DNA of 64,000 bases from Planctomycetota bacterium (GTDB taxonomy: Bacteria > Planctomycetota > UBA1135 > GCA-002686595): positions 62,001 to 126,000 of the forward strand of contig DUDB01000012.1 in assembly GCA_012959525.1 (NCBI GenBank). The letters run 5' to 3'. Made by a program: the position numbers and the translations under genes. Positions 8,405 through 17,319 of the stretch are shown here, one piece after another. Below the pieces are notes generated by a model. It searched no databases, was not told where the DNA came from, and saw only the letters and a program-made list of their open reading frames with translations. How positions within the stretch are numbered: the first letter of the stretch is position 1; the number at the start of each line of letters is the position of its first letter.

Positions 8405-9958
8405 TCAATCCCCCGAAGAGTCCGGCTCGCCGCTGTACCCCATGGCCTTTAAGCGTTCGAGGGTCTCCTGCGTCTGGCTGAAATCAAAGCGAGACGGAAG
8501 GGGGTCACGCCCCTCCTGCCAAGCCATCAGCTCGACGCGCAGACTATTGCGCGTGGCCAGGACCTGGGCCGACGGAGTTCCCACTAGGAGGTTTACGCGT
8601 TCCCCGGGGTCCACCTCTAGATCAAAGAGTTCCTCCACCTGATTGTAAGGCGAGACCATGTACTTCCACCGGCCGCGGCGCACGCAGCGCGCCTTGCCCG
8701 CATTGGCCCACAGGCCGGGCTGCTCGGCCACCCAGGGTTGCGTGGCCTCTGAGAACACCGGACCGCGCTTGAGTTCCGCCCCCTCCAGTGCGGAGACCAG
8801 GCTCACTCCCTCGCTGCGCAAGGGGAGCTCTAGGCCCAACAGTTCGCACAGGGTGGGTACCACGTCGATCGTGGACACCGGTGTGGCCACTCGGAGGCCG
8901 GCTTGCCGACCGTCAGGGAAGCAGAACAGCAGAGGAACGTGAACGGTGGTCTGGTAAACGGCCAAACCGTGATTCCAGAGATCCGCATGCTCCCAGAAAG
9001 TCTCGCCATGGTCGGCGGTCACGACCACCAGAGTCTCATTGAGAATGCCGCGCTCACGAAGGCCGTCGAGGAGATCCCCAAGGGCCTTGTCCATGAAGCT
9101 CATTTCGCCCGCGTACAGATTTGCGAGATGAGCATCGGCAGGACCCGGCCGCCCCGAGACGTTGCCCACCAGCTCACGCAGCGGGCCACGCAGACCAGCA
9201 TTGATTGCCCCCGCATGACCGAATGACTGCCCGGTGGCCGCCTGCTGCTGCGCACGCACAGCCTCGTCGACGTGGCGCATGTTGCTGGTGGGGCTGGCCC
9301 CGGGCGCAAGGAATGGCTTGGCGTAGGGCTCGGGCGGCGCATAGGGCGCATGGGTATCGAAGTAATGGACGAACAGGAAGAGACGGTCCACATCGTCCAG
9401 CACCTTGTCGACATGCCTGAGTGCTGCGCTAGTGACCCGGTCGCCGCGCCGCTGGTTCTGGTCCGCACCGGCAGGACTAACCAATACGTCAAGACTCTCG
9501 TCGTAGTGATCGAAACCCTGATCGAACCGGAAGCGGCTCTCCAGGGCAAAAGAGCCCAAGATTCCAGCCGTATGAAACCCTTCTGCACGAAAGAGCTCCG
9601 CCAACATCTGGTTGTCCTCGTGCACGACGAAGCCGTTGCGAGCCACACCATGGGTGTGAGGCCAGCTACCCGTCATCAGGGATGTGTGAGAGGCAAGGGT
9701 GGTGGGCGCGGCGCTGGTCACCGAGCTGAAACTCACCCCTCTCTCGCTGAGGCCGTCCAGAGTAGGCGTCCGGGCCGCCGCATCCCCAAAGGCGCCGATC
9801 CGGTCCGCCCGGGCCGTATCCAGGCTCACCAGAAGCACGTGGCGCAGGGGGCCAGGGTCCGCATCACCCGTACAACCCACCATGAATGGCCCTAGAAGGG
9901 CAGCCAGGAGCAGGGAGTGGACCAACACACCACATCGACACGCAAGGAGGGGCCTCAT
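8405..9958 (-). CDS. Sulfatase-like alkaline-phosphatase-superfamily lipoprotein (Thr nucleophile)
   Basis: 517 residues from ATG 9958. This start was chosen because it yields a lipoprotein signal ending FMVGC (Cys29); the frame is open for 31 more codons upstream but these are not signal-like. The metal-binding motif VLLVSLDTARAD (D47) and VVTADHGETFWEH mark the sulfatase fold. The nucleophile segment reads T87-L-A-S-H, again Thr in place of the formylglycine Cys/Ser and His in place of Arg. It shares the T-x-x-S-H signature with the enzyme at 5950-7536, so both belong to one subfamily. It ends 4 nt from the convergent AsmA-like gene. Substrate unknown. Confidence 0.88.
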   Translation of the reverse strand: MRPLLACRCGVLVHSLLLAALLGPFMVGCTGDADPGPLRHVLLVSLDTARADRIGAFGDAAARTPTLDGLSERGVSFSSVTSAAPTTLASHTSLMTGSWPHTHGVARNGFVVHEDNQMLAELFRAEGFHTAGILGSFALESRFRFDQGFDHYDESLDVLVSPAGADQNQRRGDRVTSAALRHVDKVLDDVDRLFLFVHYFDTHAPYAPPEPYAKPFLAPGASPTSNMRHVDEAVRAQQQAATGQSFGHAGAINAGLRGPLRELVGNVSGRPGPADAHLANLYAGEMSFMDKALGDLLDGLRERGILNETLVVVTADHGETFWEHADLWNHGLAVYQTTVHVPLLFCFPDGRQAGLRVATPVSTIDVVPTLCELLGLELPLRSEGVSLVSALEGAELKRGPVFSEATQPWVAEQPGLWANAGKARCVRRGRWKYMVSPYNQVEELFDLEVDPGERVNLLVGTPSAQVLATRNSLRVELMAWQEGRDPLPSRFDFSQTQETLERLKAMGYSGEPDSSGD

Positions 9959-10145
9959 CGAGGCCAAGGTCTCAGATGGGGAGGGGCAAAGCAACGGGGC
10001 ATGGCAGGGGATACTCGCCCGCATGCTGGGAGTTGGCGCCGCGTTGGACACACCTGAATTCCAGTCCCTGGGACTTTGGTTGGCGGAAACCCCTCAGACA
10101 GAGGACAATACGCTCGGTCCATACCCAACACGCAACCCGGGCCCC

Positions 10146-10151
10146 TACCCT
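10146..10151 (+). promoter_or_regulatory. Possible -10 element of leaderless dehydrogenase gene
   Basis: TACCCT ends 9 nt before ATG 10161, and there is no purine-rich Shine-Dalgarno sequence in the leader (GCACCCACG). Confidence 0.28.
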
Positions 10152-10160
10152 GCACCCACG

Positions 10161-11723
10161 ATGAGCATCTTCACAAGCCCCGCCCGACTGATTTGCGCGA
10201 GCCTCCTTCTCGCAGCCCCCCTCAGCGCCCAGATCCTTCGCACCGAATTGGTCGCCAGCGGATTCGTGCGGCCCATTCTGGTCACGGCGCCCCCCGGCGA
10301 TGCCAATCGTATTTTTGTGGTCGAGCAGAACAGCGGCCTGATTCGCATCATCAAGAATGGCGTCACCCTTTCTACGCCCTTCCTCGACCTTGGTTCCAAG
10401 ATCTCAACCAATGGGGAGCGCGGCCTGCTCGGGCTGGCCTTTCACCCCGATTACGCTAACAACGGTCGCTTCTTCGTCAACTTCACCAATCCATCGGGCA
10501 GCACCAAGGTGAATGAGTATGCCGTCTCGGCCGATCCGGACGTTGCCCTGCAGGCCAAGGTCGCCGTCATCCAACTCATTTCCCAGCCCTTCTCCAACCA
10601 TAACGGGGGCTGCATCGCTTTTGGCGGGGACGACAAACTCTACATCGGCATGGGAGACGGCGGATCGGGAAATGACCCCGGCAATCGCGCCCAAGACCTA
10701 GGCGAGCGCTTGGGCAAGATGCTACGGCTCGACGTGGACATCCCCCCTCCCTACGTCCCGGCCGACAACCCCTTCGTCGGCCAGACTGGCGTGCGCGAGG
10801 AGATCTGGGCCTACGGCATTCGCAACCCTTGGCGCTTCTCGTTTGACAGCCTGACCGGGGACCTCTACATCGGTGACGTTGGTCAGAACGCATGGGAGGA
10901 GATCGACTTCCAGCCCGCTAGCAGTCCCGGTGGAGAGAACTATGGCTGGCGATGCATGGAGGGCTTCAATTGCACGGGCAACTCCGGCTGCACCTGCAAC
11001 GATGCGGCCTTGACGCTTCCCATCCACGAGTACGGGCACAACCTAGGCTGCTCGGTCACCGGCGGCATCGTGTACCGCGGCCCCATCAGTGCGTTGGGGG
11101 GAACCTATTTCTTCGGAGACTACTGCAGCGCGCGCATCTGGAGCTTCAGGTACGACGGCACCAACATGACGGAGTTCAAGAACCGAACATCTGAGTTGGA
11201 CCCGCCCGGCAGCGACATCATCAACGACATCAGTTCCTTCGGCGAGGACGGTGTCGGCAACCTCTACATCGTGGATTACGCCGACGGCCAGATCTTCAGG
11301 ATCACCTCCGACTGCGATGTGAATAACTACTGCGGCACGACCCCCAATTCCGCTGGCCCCGGGGCCATCATGGGGTCATCCGGCAGTCTCAGCCTTGCCG
11401 ACAACAGCTTTGGGCTAACCTCGTCTGGCGGGGCCCCCGGGCAGTTCGGCTACTTCATTTTTGGCGACCAACCGGTGTCCATTCCCACCGCCGATGGAGT
11501 GCGGTGCGTTGGGGGCAACATCTTCAGGCTCCTGCCCCCGCAGACCATTGACGGGTCAGGCAACGTCTTCAATCCCCTGGACTTCAATACTCCGCCGTTC
11601 AATGGAGCGGGCCAGGTGTTTGCAGGCACCACGTACTATTTCCAGCACTGGTACCGGGATAAGACTGGCGGCCCTGCAGGCTCCAACTTCTCGGACGGTC
11701 TTCAAGTCACCTTCTGTCTCTAG
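10161..11723 (+). CDS. Secreted glucose/sorbosone dehydrogenase-like beta-propeller with C-terminal module
   Basis: 520 residues from ATG 10161, which begins a good signal peptide ending APLSAQ. The frame is open ~460 nt further upstream, but that stretch overlaps the divergent sulfatase-like gene and is not coding-like. Residues ~25-385 match the GSDH/PQQ-dependent sugar dehydrogenase six-bladed propeller: ERGLLGLAFHPDY, SNHNGGCIAFGGD, GMGDGGSGNDPGN and GIRNPWRFSFD. The family oxidises sugars with PQQ, but many members are not biochemically assigned. Residues ~390-520 are a separate module (NNYCGTTPNSAGPG... QFGYF... YFQHWYRDK... SNFSDGLQVTF) that recurs on other secreted proteins in this window. 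Confidence 0.85.
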   Translation: MSIFTSPARLICASLLLAAPLSAQILRTELVASGFVRPILVTAPPGDANRIFVVEQNSGLIRIIKNGVTLSTPFLDLGSKISTNGERGLLGLAFHPDYANNGRFFVNFTNPSGSTKVNEYAVSADPDVALQAKVAVIQLISQPFSNHNGGCIAFGGDDKLYIGMGDGGSGNDPGNRAQDLGERLGKMLRLDVDIPPPYVPADNPFVGQTGVREEIWAYGIRNPWRFSFDSLTGDLYIGDVGQNAWEEIDFQPASSPGGENYGWRCMEGFNCTGNSGCTCNDAALTLPIHEYGHNLGCSVTGGIVYRGPISALGGTYFFGDYCSARIWSFRYDGTNMTEFKNRTSELDPPGSDIINDISSFGEDGVGNLYIVDYADGQIFRITSDCDVNNYCGTTPNSAGPGAIMGSSGSLSLADNSFGLTSSGGAPGQFGYFIFGDQPVSIPTADGVRCVGGNIFRLLPPQTIDGSGNVFNPLDFNTPPFNGAGQVFAGTTYYFQHWYRDKTGGPAGSNFSDGLQVTFCL

Positions 11724-11736
11724 ACGCGGAAACTGA

Positions 11737-12474
11737 TCAGCTGGCTCTGCGTTGGCGTGTTTCCGCCTGAAGAGCAAGGTTCGCCTCGAAAATCGAAAGC
11801 AGCACGGCTCCTCGCGGCCCCACTGCGGCAGGCTCGGGCACATGCGTTCTGACGGGCCTCCGGGCCCTCCGATTAGTCTCGGGCAATTCCCGCAACGGCA
11901 TCGAGGCGCGACCGGGAGCGGCCGCCGGATTTGGTTGAGCCATTCGGAAGGGGCTGGCTGGTACGCCATCATCCTGAAGCGCGTAGAACGCAGCAGACTG
12001 GAGGTCGTGGAGGCTCTCCATCCCCGCCTCCTCGTTGCTGGCGATCCCCACCCGAACGTTGACCCGAACATTGACCTCGCCGTTGCTGAAGTCCCAGCCG
12101 TTAACCTCTGATCGCACGCGTCGCGCCATACCTTCAGCAGCCTGGCGGCTCGTGTGCGGCAGGAGCATCCAGAGAAGGTTGCCCTCTGGGTACCCGAGCA
12201 GGTCCCCGGCGCGGGAGCCCTGCTCCAGCAACTCGGCGACCCGTGCCCTCATTTCCTCGCAGGAATTGTGGCCGTGAATGGCTCCTAGTTGGTCCAGCCT
12301 CTCCAACTCGACCAGGAAACAGGTCAGGGGTACCTCGTGCCGCTGACAGCGATCGAACTCTGCCGCCATAAGCTCTTCGACCTCGTTGCGGCCGAACAAC
12401 CCTTCACCCAGCGCTTCGGAGTGCCGGGGACGGGATGAGGACTCAAAGTCGCGGTTGTTAGGTCGATTCTGCAT
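11737..12474 (-). CDS. Degenerate GGDEF-like protein
   Basis: 245 residues, cytoplasmic, no signal. Residues ~25-175 have the layout of a diguanylate cyclase domain: FGRNEVEELMAAEFDRCQRHEVPLTC (D-x-F-K-x-x-N region), then DLLGYPEGNLLWMLLP where active enzymes have YGGDEF, then VNVRVNVRVGIAS as the late beta strand. The catalytic GG(D/E)EF is replaced by PEGNL, so cyclase activity is unlikely. The inhibitory RxxD site is not evident either. The tail from ~180 is Pro/Arg/Ala-rich with a final helix. It may be a signalling pseudoenzyme. The fold assignment is inferred from pattern and spacing and is moderate. Confidence 0.6.
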   Translation of the reverse strand: MQNRPNNRDFESSSRPRHSEALGEGLFGRNEVEELMAAEFDRCQRHEVPLTCFLVELERLDQLGAIHGHNSCEEMRARVAELLEQGSRAGDLLGYPEGNLLWMLLPHTSRQAAEGMARRVRSEVNGWDFSNGEVNVRVNVRVGIASNEEAGMESLHDLQSAAFYALQDDGVPASPFRMAQPNPAAAPGRASMPLRELPETNRRARRPVRTHVPEPAAVGPRGAVLLSIFEANLALQAETRQRRAS

Positions 12475-12569
12475 GGCGGGCCAAGAGTGCTTCCAATCGG
12501 CATAGGGCCCGCCCCACTTGAGGCTCAGGGGGTCAGCCAGGCAAATTCTTGCTCACGGCCCTATATGGG

Positions 12570-15500
12570 CTACTCCACGCAGGAGGCCAGGAAAGCTATC
12601 AGGTCCCGAAGTTCCTCCTGACTGAGGGCGTGAGAGACGTCCTCAGGCATGGAAGAGGGGCCTCGTTTGCGCTCAACGATCGAAATGTCCTCCACCTCAA
12701 GAGTCTCTTTTTGAGGCGTCTCAAGGGTCAACCAACCCTCTTCCTCTCCCAAGATCCGCCCCACAAGCGCCTCGCCATCGTCCAGCAGAAGGAGCCAATC
12801 TTCAAATCCCTCCGCGATTTCCGCCCCCGGCTCGCGCACCGAGCGAAGGATCTCCATGGAGCTCAATCGTGAACCCACGTGAGTCAGGTCGGGCCCCACC
12901 TCGGATCCACCCTGCCCATCGAAGGCATGACACCGCAAGCACTCAGTCTCGGTCTTCTCAAGGAAGATCTGGCGGCCCGCAACCATGTCACCGCCCTCCA
13001 AGGCCCATAGCCATTCGGCCAGAGCCCGATCCGTCCCAGCCCGCGCCTGGCGCAGTCGATCCAAGGCCAGATCCAATGTGGGAGACCCAAGGCGAGCTGC
13101 CGCACGCTCCAACTCCAGGGCCACCGGGCCCACGCCGCCCTGTGCGCAAAGTTCCTCGAGCCACTCCAGTAGGTACGCCTCGGTTCCGGAGGCCTGACAC
13201 TCGCTCAGAACCTCAAGAGCTAGTCGCGCATCGGAGAGATCGCCCGACTGCAACGCTGAGCCGTAGGCCTTAACGAGTGCCACCAAGGCTCGATCAGGTT
13301 CACTACGCGCCAACGCACGCAGGGCCACGATACGCACACCGCGAAGCGGCGAGTCAGAGCAGTCCCACAGAATCGCGTCGAGTTCCGCATGTTCACCATC
13401 AAGGGCGCATTGAAGGGCTGCCTGCTGAATAGTGCCTGCGTTGCCGACCTCCCCTCGTGCCAGAGCTGCAAGCACCTTGCTTGATGCCAGCTCCCTTCCC
13501 CCCATGAGATCCAACCAAGCACTCCAGCGGGCGTTCGCCCACTCCCCTCTCTGCTGTGCCTGCCGACCCAGACTCTCGATCCAATCGTCGGATAGTGAGT
13601 TCTCATCGGCAACCACGGTCCGCCATTCACCCATGACCGGGTCGATCGCGTCGGGGTCCTGCCAATCCATGAGCAAGCCCAACGCTTCCGCCCCCAGGCT
13701 CTCGGAAGGACAGGCCAGGCCCCAGTCCGCGAGGGCGCGGGCTGATGCCGGCGTATGAATGCGCCACTGGGCAGCCATGGCCCTGCGGGCGAGGGCAGGA
13801 TCAGAATCATCAAGCCCCTCAAGCATGTGCGCCAAATCCTCCATGGCGCCCGGAATGGGCCGGTCGTAGATGGCCCGCGCGGCTTCAGCAACCAAGGTAT
13901 GCTCCGGGTCGGCGAGATAGCGCGCGATACGGCCATCGCCTTGGGATCGCAATGCAACAATGGCGGCCTCGCGAACCCTGATACGATCATCGGAATGGAG
14001 CGCCTCCAGCTCTGCGCCGCCAGCCTGATACGCAAGGGCGCGCACCGCAGCGTGCCGCATCCAAGGGTCCTCCCCGTCCTCGGTTTCAATCAGGCGCAGA
14101 AGGGCCGGCACCAACTCCGGCTCGCGGATTCCCTCCCGGCCAAGACTGGCCAGACACTGGGCGGCGAAGAAGCGCACGCGAGCCTCGGGGTCTGAAAGCC
14201 CGCGCAGGGCGGAGGCCATTGCAAGGGAAGAGGGTGACTCGGACAGCACCTTGAACCACTGGGCGCGCACTCGCCGATCCGGATCCTTGTGCAGTACCGA
14301 CAAGGAAGCCCATACCTGCCGACCCGCAGAGCCACCTGCTCGCATGATCTGCCCCGCCCCCCAGATTCCGTGCAGCCGGGTGAACTCCCCGGGCACCCCT
14401 AGCGGCCGCTCCCACTCGCCTCTGGCAGCTGCCAGCAAGACATCGAGGCTGTCCTTCCTAGAGGAGCTGGGCCCGGTCAAGGCCCGGTCCACCAATTCCC
14501 ACTGCGCCTCGAGGCGAACGGTCTGGTGGTCGTGACCGATCAGGGTTCCCAGTTCATGAGCCCCCCTCTCGGTCATCCCTGCTGCGAGCAGAGCACGCAC
14601 CTCCTCTCGCTCGCCTACATACTCATCCCCGATCGGATGGACCCCGTAGATGCGCCCCTTGCCCGTCTTGTCCCAACCGTGCACCCAATCGCTGTAGTAC
14701 ATCGATCCGTCACTGCCAATCTGGACGTCCGTGGGCAGGCAATTCCAGAGGAACTTCTCCGCCCCCACCAGGGTGAATCCAGCACCGCGCTCCTCCATCT
14801 GAAATCGATGGATCCCGCTGTAGCTCGCGTCTCCCCGGAAATCACACAAGAAGAAAGAGCCCCTGTACTCGGGGCCCCAGCCCGCTCCCGGGTAGTAGGT
14901 AATCCCCGATGGACCGTCTGCGAAATTGGCAACGGGCGGGGTGATGTAGGCCGGTTGCCCCTCGTGGTAAGGCTCCCAAAGCAGCTCGTCATTCCAGGGC
15001 CCGCGGCTCACCGGTTCACGCAGAAACTGGTAGGCCTGGCGCCACCCGCTCTCCCCGCCTTCCACTAGATAGACCCAACGGGCCCGATCGCCACCGTCTG
15101 AGTTGTTGTCGCCGGTGAACAGGTTGCCGTAGTCGTCAAACACAAGGTCTTGGGGGTTCCGGAGGCCGGTCGCAAAGATCTCCAGACCAGAGCCGTCGAG
15201 CTCAGAGCGCAGCACCGCCCCCGCGTGATGGTGTGCAAAGACGTGACCGTCATGCTCGACGTGAAAGCCCCTGTCCCCGATGGACCAATAGAGACGCCCG
15301 TCAGCCCCTCGCACCAACCCGTGCATGTCATGCCCCGCGAGCGCAGTATGAACGCCCCAGCCCGTGTGCTGCCGCTCGCGACCATCTGCCCGACCATCAC
15401 CGTCCTGATCCCACAAGCGCCACATGTCCGGGATACAGGCGAAGTAGAGGTCGTCGCCCAACGGCAGAATGCCTGCCGCCACCCCCGCTGCGGGGTCGGC

Positions 15501-15965
15501 GAACCCTCCGGCGTAAATTGTCGCCACATCCGCTTGTCCATCCCCGTCCCGATCCACAAGCCGGGTCACGCGCTCCTGCTCAACCATATACCCCGCGGAG
15601 AACTTGTCGCCCTCGTGCTTGCGCATGTACTCCACCCGATCAGACACGGTACGCGCCGCAAGCTCATCAGGCAGCCAGTTCATGTGCGAACGCATGTCCG
15701 TCACCCCCGAGTTGAGCCTGAAAGTCTCCGCGACAAAGAAACGCATCTGGCCATCGAGCGCAAAGGCGACGGGGTTGGCCAGCAGAGGTTCGGCCGCGAA
15801 CAGACTCAACCTAAAGCCCTCAGGGAGAACCACCCCGGACATGACGTCCCGGGCCTCGGTAGTAGCAGGGGCCACGGGAGGCACGTAGGGCTCCCCCTCT
15901 TGGCAATAGGCTGACTCCACGAGGAACGCGAGGGTAAACAGGTGCCAAAGAGCAGGGTCCTTCAT
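12570..15965 (-). CDS. PVC-type secreted dehydrogenase with HEAT region and C-terminal cytochrome c
   Basis: 1131 residues with an N-terminal signal peptide (cleavage near YCQEG). Residues ~45-440 form the PVC-superphylum membrane-bound dehydrogenase propeller: PEGFRLSLFAAEPLLANPVAF, VTRLVDRDGDGQAD, GLRNPQDLVFDDYGNLFTGDNNSDGGD and SDGSMYYSDWVHGW. Residues ~470-960 are HEAT-like helical repeats. The C-terminal ~135 residues are a cytochrome c domain with C1009-L-R-C-H1013 and a distal Met in SSMPEDV, in the order seen in planctomycete PVC-type haem-binding CxxCH proteins. Expected to oxidise a sugar or alcohol in the periplasm and pass electrons to the haem; the substrate is unassigned. A TAGACT hexamer lies 6 nt before the ATG. 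Confidence 0.92.
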   Translation of the reverse strand: MKDPALWHLFTLAFLVESAYCQEGEPYVPPVAPATTEARDVMSGVVLPEGFRLSLFAAEPLLANPVAFALDGQMRFFVAETFRLNSGVTDMRSHMNWLPDELAARTVSDRVEYMRKHEGDKFSAGYMVEQERVTRLVDRDGDGQADVATIYAGGFADPAAGVAAGILPLGDDLYFACIPDMWRLWDQDGDGRADGRERQHTGWGVHTALAGHDMHGLVRGADGRLYWSIGDRGFHVEHDGHVFAHHHAGAVLRSELDGSGLEIFATGLRNPQDLVFDDYGNLFTGDNNSDGGDRARWVYLVEGGESGWRQAYQFLREPVSRGPWNDELLWEPYHEGQPAYITPPVANFADGPSGITYYPGAGWGPEYRGSFFLCDFRGDASYSGIHRFQMEERGAGFTLVGAEKFLWNCLPTDVQIGSDGSMYYSDWVHGWDKTGKGRIYGVHPIGDEYVGEREEVRALLAAGMTERGAHELGTLIGHDHQTVRLEAQWELVDRALTGPSSSRKDSLDVLLAAARGEWERPLGVPGEFTRLHGIWGAGQIMRAGGSAGRQVWASLSVLHKDPDRRVRAQWFKVLSESPSSLAMASALRGLSDPEARVRFFAAQCLASLGREGIREPELVPALLRLIETEDGEDPWMRHAAVRALAYQAGGAELEALHSDDRIRVREAAIVALRSQGDGRIARYLADPEHTLVAEAARAIYDRPIPGAMEDLAHMLEGLDDSDPALARRAMAAQWRIHTPASARALADWGLACPSESLGAEALGLLMDWQDPDAIDPVMGEWRTVVADENSLSDDWIESLGRQAQQRGEWANARWSAWLDLMGGRELASSKVLAALARGEVGNAGTIQQAALQCALDGEHAELDAILWDCSDSPLRGVRIVALRALARSEPDRALVALVKAYGSALQSGDLSDARLALEVLSECQASGTEAYLLEWLEELCAQGGVGPVALELERAAARLGSPTLDLALDRLRQARAGTDRALAEWLWALEGGDMVAGRQIFLEKTETECLRCHAFDGQGGSEVGPDLTHVGSRLSSMEILRSVREPGAEIAEGFEDWLLLLDDGEALVGRILGEEEGWLTLETPQKETLEVEDISIVERKRGPSSMPEDVSHALSQEELRDLIAFLASCVE

Positions 15966-15971
15966 AGGCGC

Positions 15972-15977
15972 AGTCTA
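15972..15977 (-). promoter_or_regulatory. Possible -10 element of leaderless PVC dehydrogenase gene
   Basis: On the minus strand TAGACT is followed by six bases (GCGCCT) and then the ATG at 15965. The leader is too short for a Shine-Dalgarno site. Confidence 0.35.
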
Positions 15978-16000
15978 GCCACTACAGCCGTCCAACGCAG

Positions 16001-17128
16001 CTAAGGCTTCTGCGCCAACCGCTGAGCGAGAAGCAGGTCCACCATACGCCCGTAGCTTCGAACTCCGGCGGCCTGCCCCTGCCCCTTCAAGTAGACATCG
16101 TTGGCGCGACTGGACCATTCCCACAGAACCGTCTCCTTGCTGCGCCAGAAGCGGTACTGCGCTTGAAGATCCGCCAGCACTCCTGGGGCAAGATCGGCGC
16201 TCACCTCTTCCAGCAACCCGCGACCCGAACGGCCCAGCGCCCCGCGCGCATGGCTGAGGGCCTGTAGGGAACCGGAGTACCTGAGGCTTGGATCGTGGCT
16301 GGACCGACAGACCAAATAGGCTATGAAGTTGGCCTCATCCTCCCTTGCGAAACCACGCCCGTGTGCCACTTCGTGCGCTGTCACGAAGGGCACCTCTGTC
16401 AGGGGCACCTGGGAGTTAACGTGGGCCTCAGCAGTAAAGGGCGAGTAGATGCCCGAGATCCCCAAGGCAGACATGAGCCAAGAGAAGACTGGGCGCCGAA
16501 CGGAAACCGGGCGCCCCCCCAACACGGGATAGGCTCCCGCAGCCGTGGCCCACGCTTCGTGCAGACGCGGGTCACCGTCGGGCCCACCTTGCAACTGGAG
16601 GCCCCACTCCTGAGGAACGGAGCCGGCCTCGAGGCAGCGCGTTCTCTCAATGGCCGCCTCCTCACCCAGGCTTCTCACGAGCTCCGCCAACTCACCTTGA
16701 GAGCGGGGCCGCACCTCCCAGCCAGCATGCCAGGCAAAGGGCTGCCGGGCGTGATTGAACCCCCAACAGACTTCAAAGGTGAACAAGCCAGCGGCCGCCA
16801 GCATCATCATCCAGCCGAGGGCACGCCTCACCCCCGCCGGCTTGCGCATGGAGCGCAACAAACCAACGCAGACGGCTGCAACGAGGAGCAGCGCCATGAG
16901 CTCGGCAACGGAAAAGGGTGCGTGGCCCAGGGGGGCCAAAAGGGTCCGGACCACGGGGAACACGCCACGACAGTAGAGGGCCTCCGTACGATCCGGAGCC
17001 CTCTGCAAGACGCTCAGGGTCCCGATTGAGCCACCAGCCAACACCAGACACACCAGCCCCGCCAGCCAGGGCCGCACACCCCATCCAAGCTCCTTTGGCG
17101 CCGAGTCGGGGGGGAGAGGTTGATCCAT
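16001..17128 (-). CDS. DUF3810 family membrane protein, zinc-peptidase-like motif
   Basis: 375 residues with three hydrophobic segments in the first ~125 residues (near 18-38, 68-92 and 103-122) and a soluble C-terminal domain. The motif TAHEVAHGRGFAREDEANF (~residue 243 onward) has the HExxH zinc-binding signature plus a downstream EDEANF, characteristic of DUF3810, and suggests a membrane-anchored metallopeptidase. No activity has been established for the family that I know of. The gene is 36 nt upstream of the PVC dehydrogenase gene on the same strand. No Shine-Dalgarno sequence is visible before the ATG. Confidence 0.85.
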   Translation of the reverse strand: MDQPLPPDSAPKELGWGVRPWLAGLVCLVLAGGSIGTLSVLQRAPDRTEALYCRGVFPVVRTLLAPLGHAPFSVAELMALLLVAAVCVGLLRSMRKPAGVRRALGWMMMLAAAGLFTFEVCWGFNHARQPFAWHAGWEVRPRSQGELAELVRSLGEEAAIERTRCLEAGSVPQEWGLQLQGGPDGDPRLHEAWATAAGAYPVLGGRPVSVRRPVFSWLMSALGISGIYSPFTAEAHVNSQVPLTEVPFVTAHEVAHGRGFAREDEANFIAYLVCRSSHDPSLRYSGSLQALSHARGALGRSGRGLLEEVSADLAPGVLADLQAQYRFWRSKETVLWEWSSRANDVYLKGQGQAAGVRSYGRMVDLLLAQRLAQKP

Positions 17129-17319
17129 GAGTGCAGGTTCACGAGGGGGAGCCGTGGGGGTCCATCCGGATCAGAGCCCGTCCATGCCTCAATTTCAACT
17201 GTTGGTCACTCCCTCGTGCCCCCGGAGCCTCCTTCAGGCACGGAAACCCAACAGACCTGTCCATATGGACCTACAATTGACACAGAGGTCTCTCCGCAAC
17301 CTCCGGCCAACACCACGCC

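Noticed and set aside
9699..10160. Upstream extension of the sugar dehydrogenase-like gene
   Set aside because: It runs through the divergent sulfatase-like gene and lacks coding character; ATG 10161 begins a clear signal peptide.
11726..11766. 8-bp inverted repeat GCGGAAAC/GTTTCCGC after the sugar dehydrogenase gene
   Set aside because: The loop is ~25 nt and much of it lies within the 3' coding part of the convergent gene; too weak to call a terminator.
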